Shown here piece after piece: positions 61,235 to 64,000 of a DNA stretch of 64,000 bases; positions within the stretch are counted from its first letter, which is position 1, and every line of letters starts with the position of its first letter. A program made the position numbers and the translations under genes. The notes below the pieces were generated by a model. The model worked only from the letters and a program-made list of their open reading frames with translations, did no database searches and was not told where the DNA came from. This DNA comes from Pseudidiomarina aquimaris (GTDB lineage: Bacteria; Pseudomonadota; Gammaproteobacteria; Enterobacterales; Alteromonadaceae). The DNA is taken from contig NZ_PIPT01000009.1 of NCBI RefSeq assembly GCF_003987395.1, positions 93,578-157,577 on the forward strand. Direction: 5' to 3'.

Positions 61235-62391
61235 AATACGCATGGATCATCGTTTTACTCCTTATCGCTGGGTTATTTATCGGCCCGTTGTGGGATGGCA
61301 ATACCGGCTATGTGCTGATTGCCGTAGGTAATTACACGATTGAGACCAGCTTAGTCGCGGCGGTGATCTTACTGGTACTCGCCGTTATTGTGTTACGCGT
61401 CATCTGGGGCTTCATCATGCGCCTGGTACGTGGTACCGCATGGGGTATGAAGTGGTTCGGTCAACGGCGTAACAGTAAAGCGCAACAAGCGCTCACCGAC
61501 GGTGCGACCGCGTTAGTTCACGGTGACCGTCGCAGTGCCTCGAGCGCCTTTAATCGCAGTTGGCAGCTGCGCCACGACGGCACCGTTGCGTTGTTTGCCA
61601 GCTATGCCGCTGCGGCAAATGAAGACTACCCACAAGCGCGCAAATGGTTGCAGCATGCTCCTAATCCGACTGAGCTGCAACTTGCAGAAACGTTATTCAC
61701 CTTGCAACAACACCCTGAGCAAGCAGAACAGCGTTTAACGGAAATTAAAGAACTACGTCAGCGCTATCCGCAACACCCGCAACTGCTGCGAATTGCCCTG
61801 CAAGCGTACGAACATTTGCACCGCTGGGACGAAGTTCTGGCCAGCTTAACCGATGCTGAGCGGCTGGAGGTAATGACGGCAACGGAGCGTAGCGAGCTCG
61901 CCGAGCGCGCCTACCGTGAGCGGTTTTTGGCGATCGGTCGCGAGGGGCCTCCGGCGTTAGCAGCCTTCTGGAAGAGCTTGTCGCGTGATGAGCGCCGTAC
62001 CGCAAGCATTCGCCACGCTTACTTAAATGTACTGAAAACCTACCAGTTAGTAGAAGCTGCGGATAAGATCGCCGCACGCGGCCTAAAACGGGGCGACTTA
62101 AAGCTCGCGCAATTACTCGATAAACAACTGTTGGTTGCAGGAATTGAATTGCGTGATTACCTGCAACAGCAACTCAAGCAACATCCTGAAGATGGCTTGT
62201 TACTGCAGGCGATGGGGCAGATTGCGATTGCCACGAAAGAGTGGGCACTTGCGGAGCGAGCGTTACGTCGCGCTTCTGAATTAGTGCCATCGCGGCGTGT
62301 CTGGCTCGATTTAGCTAAAGTCTACAGCGCGCAAGGCAACTCGCAGGCAGCCTTAGCTGCCTACGAGAAAGCTGAGTTGGGAACCCATTAA
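61231..62391 (+). CDS. hemY: HemY-like TPR membrane protein
   Basis: A 386-residue protein with two N-terminal helices (about 2-22 and 37-60) and a C-terminal TPR-type helical array. It is the proteobacterial HemY (heme-operon protein), not the protoporphyrinogen oxidase of that name. It overlaps hemX by 4 bp and ends the hemCDXY operon. Confidence 0.92.
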   Translation: MKYAWIIVLLLIAGLFIGPLWDGNTGYVLIAVGNYTIETSLVAAVILLVLAVIVLRVIWGFIMRLVRGTAWGMKWFGQRRNSKAQQALTDGATALVHGDRRSASSAFNRSWQLRHDGTVALFASYAAAANEDYPQARKWLQHAPNPTELQLAETLFTLQQHPEQAEQRLTEIKELRQRYPQHPQLLRIALQAYEHLHRWDEVLASLTDAERLEVMTATERSELAERAYRERFLAIGREGPPALAAFWKSLSRDERRTASIRHAYLNVLKTYQLVEAADKIAARGLKRGDLKLAQLLDKQLLVAGIELRDYLQQQLKQHPEDGLLLQAMGQIAIATKEWALAERALRRASELVPSRRVWLDLAKVYSAQGNSQAALAAYEKAELGTH

Positions 62392-62402
62392 TAGGCGTAA
62401 GC

Positions 62403-62981
62403 TTATTGGCGTACGCCTTCAATCGATAAATACATATCGACAGTTTTAGCCGCTGGGCCCAGGTCATAATCAATACCGAAGTCGGCGAGGGTAAGGGTCA
62501 CTGAGCCCTCAAAGCCGCGACGGAAGCCCCCCCATGGATCAGGGCCGGCACCTACTTCGGTTACCGCAATTTCAATTGGCTTGGTCACACCCCGTAGAGT
62601 TAGATCACCGGCTAGTACCGCACTTCCGTCACCATTTGGTGTAAAGCTCGTAGAAGTGAAGGTTGCTTCTGGGTATTCATCCACCGCCAAAAAGTCGTCG
62701 CTGCGCAAGTGCTTGTCGCGCTCAGCGTGGTTACTATCGATGCTTGCGGTATCAATCGTAACGTTAACGCTTGCTGCACTTGGGTTGGCTTCGTCATAGC
62801 TGAACGAGCCTTCGAAATCAGTAAACTCGCCCAGCAGCCAGCTGTAACCTAAGTGGCTGATCTTAAACTGAACGAAAGCATGCTGGCCTTCGATATCAAT
62901 GACATAGTCTTCCGCCTGCGCCGGCTGTACTGACGCCGACAAGGCTGCTGTTACCGCTGCAACTAAAGCTAATTTCTTCAT
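62403..62981 (-). CDS. yceI: YceI-family periplasmic lipid-binding protein
   Basis: A 192-residue secreted protein with signal peptide [20 protein letters not shown] and an eight-strand YceI lipocalin-like barrel that binds polyisoprenoids. [26 protein letters not shown] text here begins [12 protein letters not shown] near residue 37. AGGAGG precedes the ATG. It lies 19 bp after a cytochrome b561 gene, as yceJ-yceI do in E. coli. Confidence 0.93.
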   Translation of the reverse strand: MKKLALVAAVTAALSASVQPAQAEDYVIDIEGQHAFVQFKISHLGYSWLLGEFTDFEGSFSYDEANPSAASVNVTIDTASIDSNHAERDKHLRSDDFLAVDEYPEATFTSTSFTPNGDGSAVLAGDLTLRGVTKPIEIAVTEVGAGPDPWGGFRRGFEGSVTLTLADFGIDYDLGPAAKTVDMYLSIEGVRQ

Positions 62982-63000
62982 AACATCCTCCTAAGGTGAG

Positions 63001-63543
63001 TTATTTTTGCGGGCGCAACATGCGCTTTAAAGTGTCATGTTTGTCCCAAAAATGGTGTCGTAAGGCGGCGAGGGCATGGATACCGGCCAGAATTACGAGA
63101 CTCAATGCTGCATACCAATGCACGTCACCGGCAACTTCCTCTTGTTGCGGAATGCTGGTGATCAATGCTGGTACTTCAAACCAATCAAATACTGAGATAC
63201 CACGGCCATCGGCGGTCGAGATCAAATAACCGCTGATCATCGTGACAAACAACAAGCCATAAAGGATTAGATGCCCCAACTTTGCCGCACTGCGTTCATA
63301 ACGCGAGCCATGCAATTTGGGCTTGGGGTTCATCAACGTCCAAATGCTACGCAACAAAGTCAGTGCGAGCAGTGTGAGTCCAATCGACTTATGCCACCAT
63401 GGCCCGAGGCGATACCAAGGGTCGTAGTAGCTCAATGTCAGCATCCAATAACCAAGCGCAAACAAGCCGATAACGGCAAGCGCCGAAAGCCAATGGATAA
63501 TGATGGCGGTCCAGCCATAAGTGTTGGTGGTATTTCGTAGCAT
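63001..63543 (-). CDS. Cytochrome b561 (YceJ/CybB type)
   Basis: A 180-residue membrane cytochrome with four helices. Heme ligand histidines lie in IIIHWLSALAVIG near residue 17, GPWWHKSIGLTLL near residue 51 and DVHWYAALSLVILAGIHALAAL near residues 141-156. It may pass electrons from quinol to superoxide or an unknown partner. AAGGAA lies 7 nt before the ATG at 63543. It is the first gene of the pair with yceI. Confidence 0.92.
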   Translation of the reverse strand: MLRNTTNTYGWTAIIIHWLSALAVIGLFALGYWMLTLSYYDPWYRLGPWWHKSIGLTLLALTLLRSIWTLMNPKPKLHGSRYERSAAKLGHLILYGLLFVTMISGYLISTADGRGISVFDWFEVPALITSIPQQEEVAGDVHWYAALSLVILAGIHALAALRHHFWDKHDTLKRMLRPQK

Positions 63544-63639
63544 CACAGTTTCCTTTACGTCACTGTGTGCATTTTAGTTCAGGATAGTGAAATGAATAGT
63601 GCGTTTATTAGGGCCAAACTTTCGAAAAAATCGAAGGGC

Positions 63640-63815
63640 GAAGAGCGAAAAGCGATGTTTGATGTTTGCTGTTCGTTGTTCGTTTAAAGCGAAAACCAAG
63701 AGCGAAGAGCGTTGTTTGATGTTTGCTGTTTGATGTTCGTTTAAAGCGAAAAGCAAAACCAAGAACGCTCGTTGTTTGGCTTTATCGAACATCGAACAGC
63801 AAATAGCGAACAACG
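63640..63815. repeat. Degenerate tandem repeat related to the CGAACAACG family
   Basis: About two copies of a 55-57 bp unit built on TTTGATGTTTGCTGTT and GTTCGTTTAAAGCGAAAA are followed by the tail GCGAACAACGCAGTTG. The same tail motif ends the element at 39564-39690. An open frame on the minus strand here mirrors the repeat and is not a credible gene. The interval 63544-63833 holds nothing else apart from this repeat. Confidence 0.65.
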
Positions 63816-63833
63816 CAGTTGTCTTTGAGGCAT

Positions 63834-63864
63834 AAAAAAACCCCAGTCCATCTGGACTGGGGTT
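63834..63864 (-). terminator. Terminator of the rrn operon
   Basis: AACCCCAGTCC-ATCT-GGACTGGGGTT forms a strong hairpin. On the minus strand it is followed by a run of T. It lies 11 bp past the 3' end of 5S rRNA. Confidence 0.93.
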
Positions 63865-63875
63865 CTCTATTTAAA

Positions 63876-63991
63876 GCCTGGCGGTGTCCTACTCTCACAT
63901 GGGGAAGCCCCACACTACCATCGGCGCTGAAGCGTTTCACGTCTGAGTTCGGAATGGATCAGGTGGTTCCACTTCGCTATGGCCGCCAGGC
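63876..63991 (-). rRNA. rrf: 5S ribosomal RNA
   Basis: The 116-nt minus-strand sequence begins GCCTGGCGGCCATAGCG and ends CACCGCCAGGC; the two ends pair as helix I. The loop CCATTCCGAACTCAG and the segment GATGGTAGTGTGGGG are conserved gammaproteobacterial 5S features. The 23S and 16S genes should lie to the right, beyond the window. Confidence 0.96.
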
Positions 63992-64000
63992 ATAAACTTG

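Noticed and set aside
63574..63813. 79-codon minus-strand frame with an internal FALNE-TANIK repeat
   Set aside because: The repeat in the protein comes from the DNA tandem repeat. There is no ribosome site or conserved feature.
63640..63815. CRISPR array
   Set aside because: There are only about two degenerate units without unique spacers and no cas genes in the window.

Overview
The window looks like the chromosome of a facultatively anaerobic, nitrate-respiring marine-type gammaproteobacterium, most likely in the Alteromonadales and perhaps an Idiomarinaceae relative. The evidence is the housekeeping order lptM-lysA-dapF-DUF484-xerC-yigB-uvrD, the cyaY and hemCDXY genes, and RarD, RecQ and DgkA of gammaproteobacterial type. 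The genus is inference; no 16S gene is in view. Genes are packed tightly, many with 4-bp ATGA overlaps and several convergent pairs overlapping at their 3' ends.

Region 1 (1-38.6 kb) is a large anaerobic-metabolism region. It holds a narK1-narK2 fusion transporter (cut by the window edge), mog, the oxygen-independent ubiquinone hydroxylation genes ubiV, ubiU and ubiT, hemN, the anaerobic ribonucleotide reductase nrdG-nrdD, a quinol nitric oxide reductase (norB), the narGHJI-ppiC nitrate reductase operon, narX and narL, a second and degenerate NarK-like carrier, moeA, a thiamine-diphosphate decarboxylase, the operon moaA-mobA-moaB-moaC-moaD-moaE-modA-modB-modC behind a molybdenum-cofactor riboswitch, and trhP-yfhL. 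FNR boxes lie before hemN, nrdG/norB and trhP/moaA. NarL 7-2-7 sites lie before narG and moaA/trhP. A NrdR box lies before nrdG. Together these genes supply nitrate respiration with enzyme, cofactor, metal, quinone, heme, dNTP and tRNA-modification functions that do not need oxygen.

An accessory stretch (12.2-16.3 kb) interrupts this region. It contains a small Cys-motif protein, a hipA-hipB toxin-antitoxin pair with repeated operators, a thiopurine methyltransferase, and an orphan Rhs C-terminal toxin tip with a probable immunity gene.

Region 2 (38.6-46.4 kb) holds a LysR regulator divergent from gcdH, a fused alpha-beta 2-oxoacid dehydrogenase E1 and a malonyltransferase-like protein, probably for lysine/2-oxoadipate or a related acid. 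It is followed by an MscS channel, an unrecognised protein with a damaged P-loop, and dgkA.

Region 3 (46.4-64 kb) is mostly housekeeping: a GluR0-like glutamate-receptor channel, a LysE exporter, recQ, rarD, uvrD, yigB, xerC, DUF484, dapF, lysA, lptM, cyaY, hemCDXY, yceI and a cytochrome b561. It ends with a degenerate tandem repeat, a rho-independent terminator and a 5S rRNA gene on the minus strand, the 3' end of an rrn operon that continues to the right.
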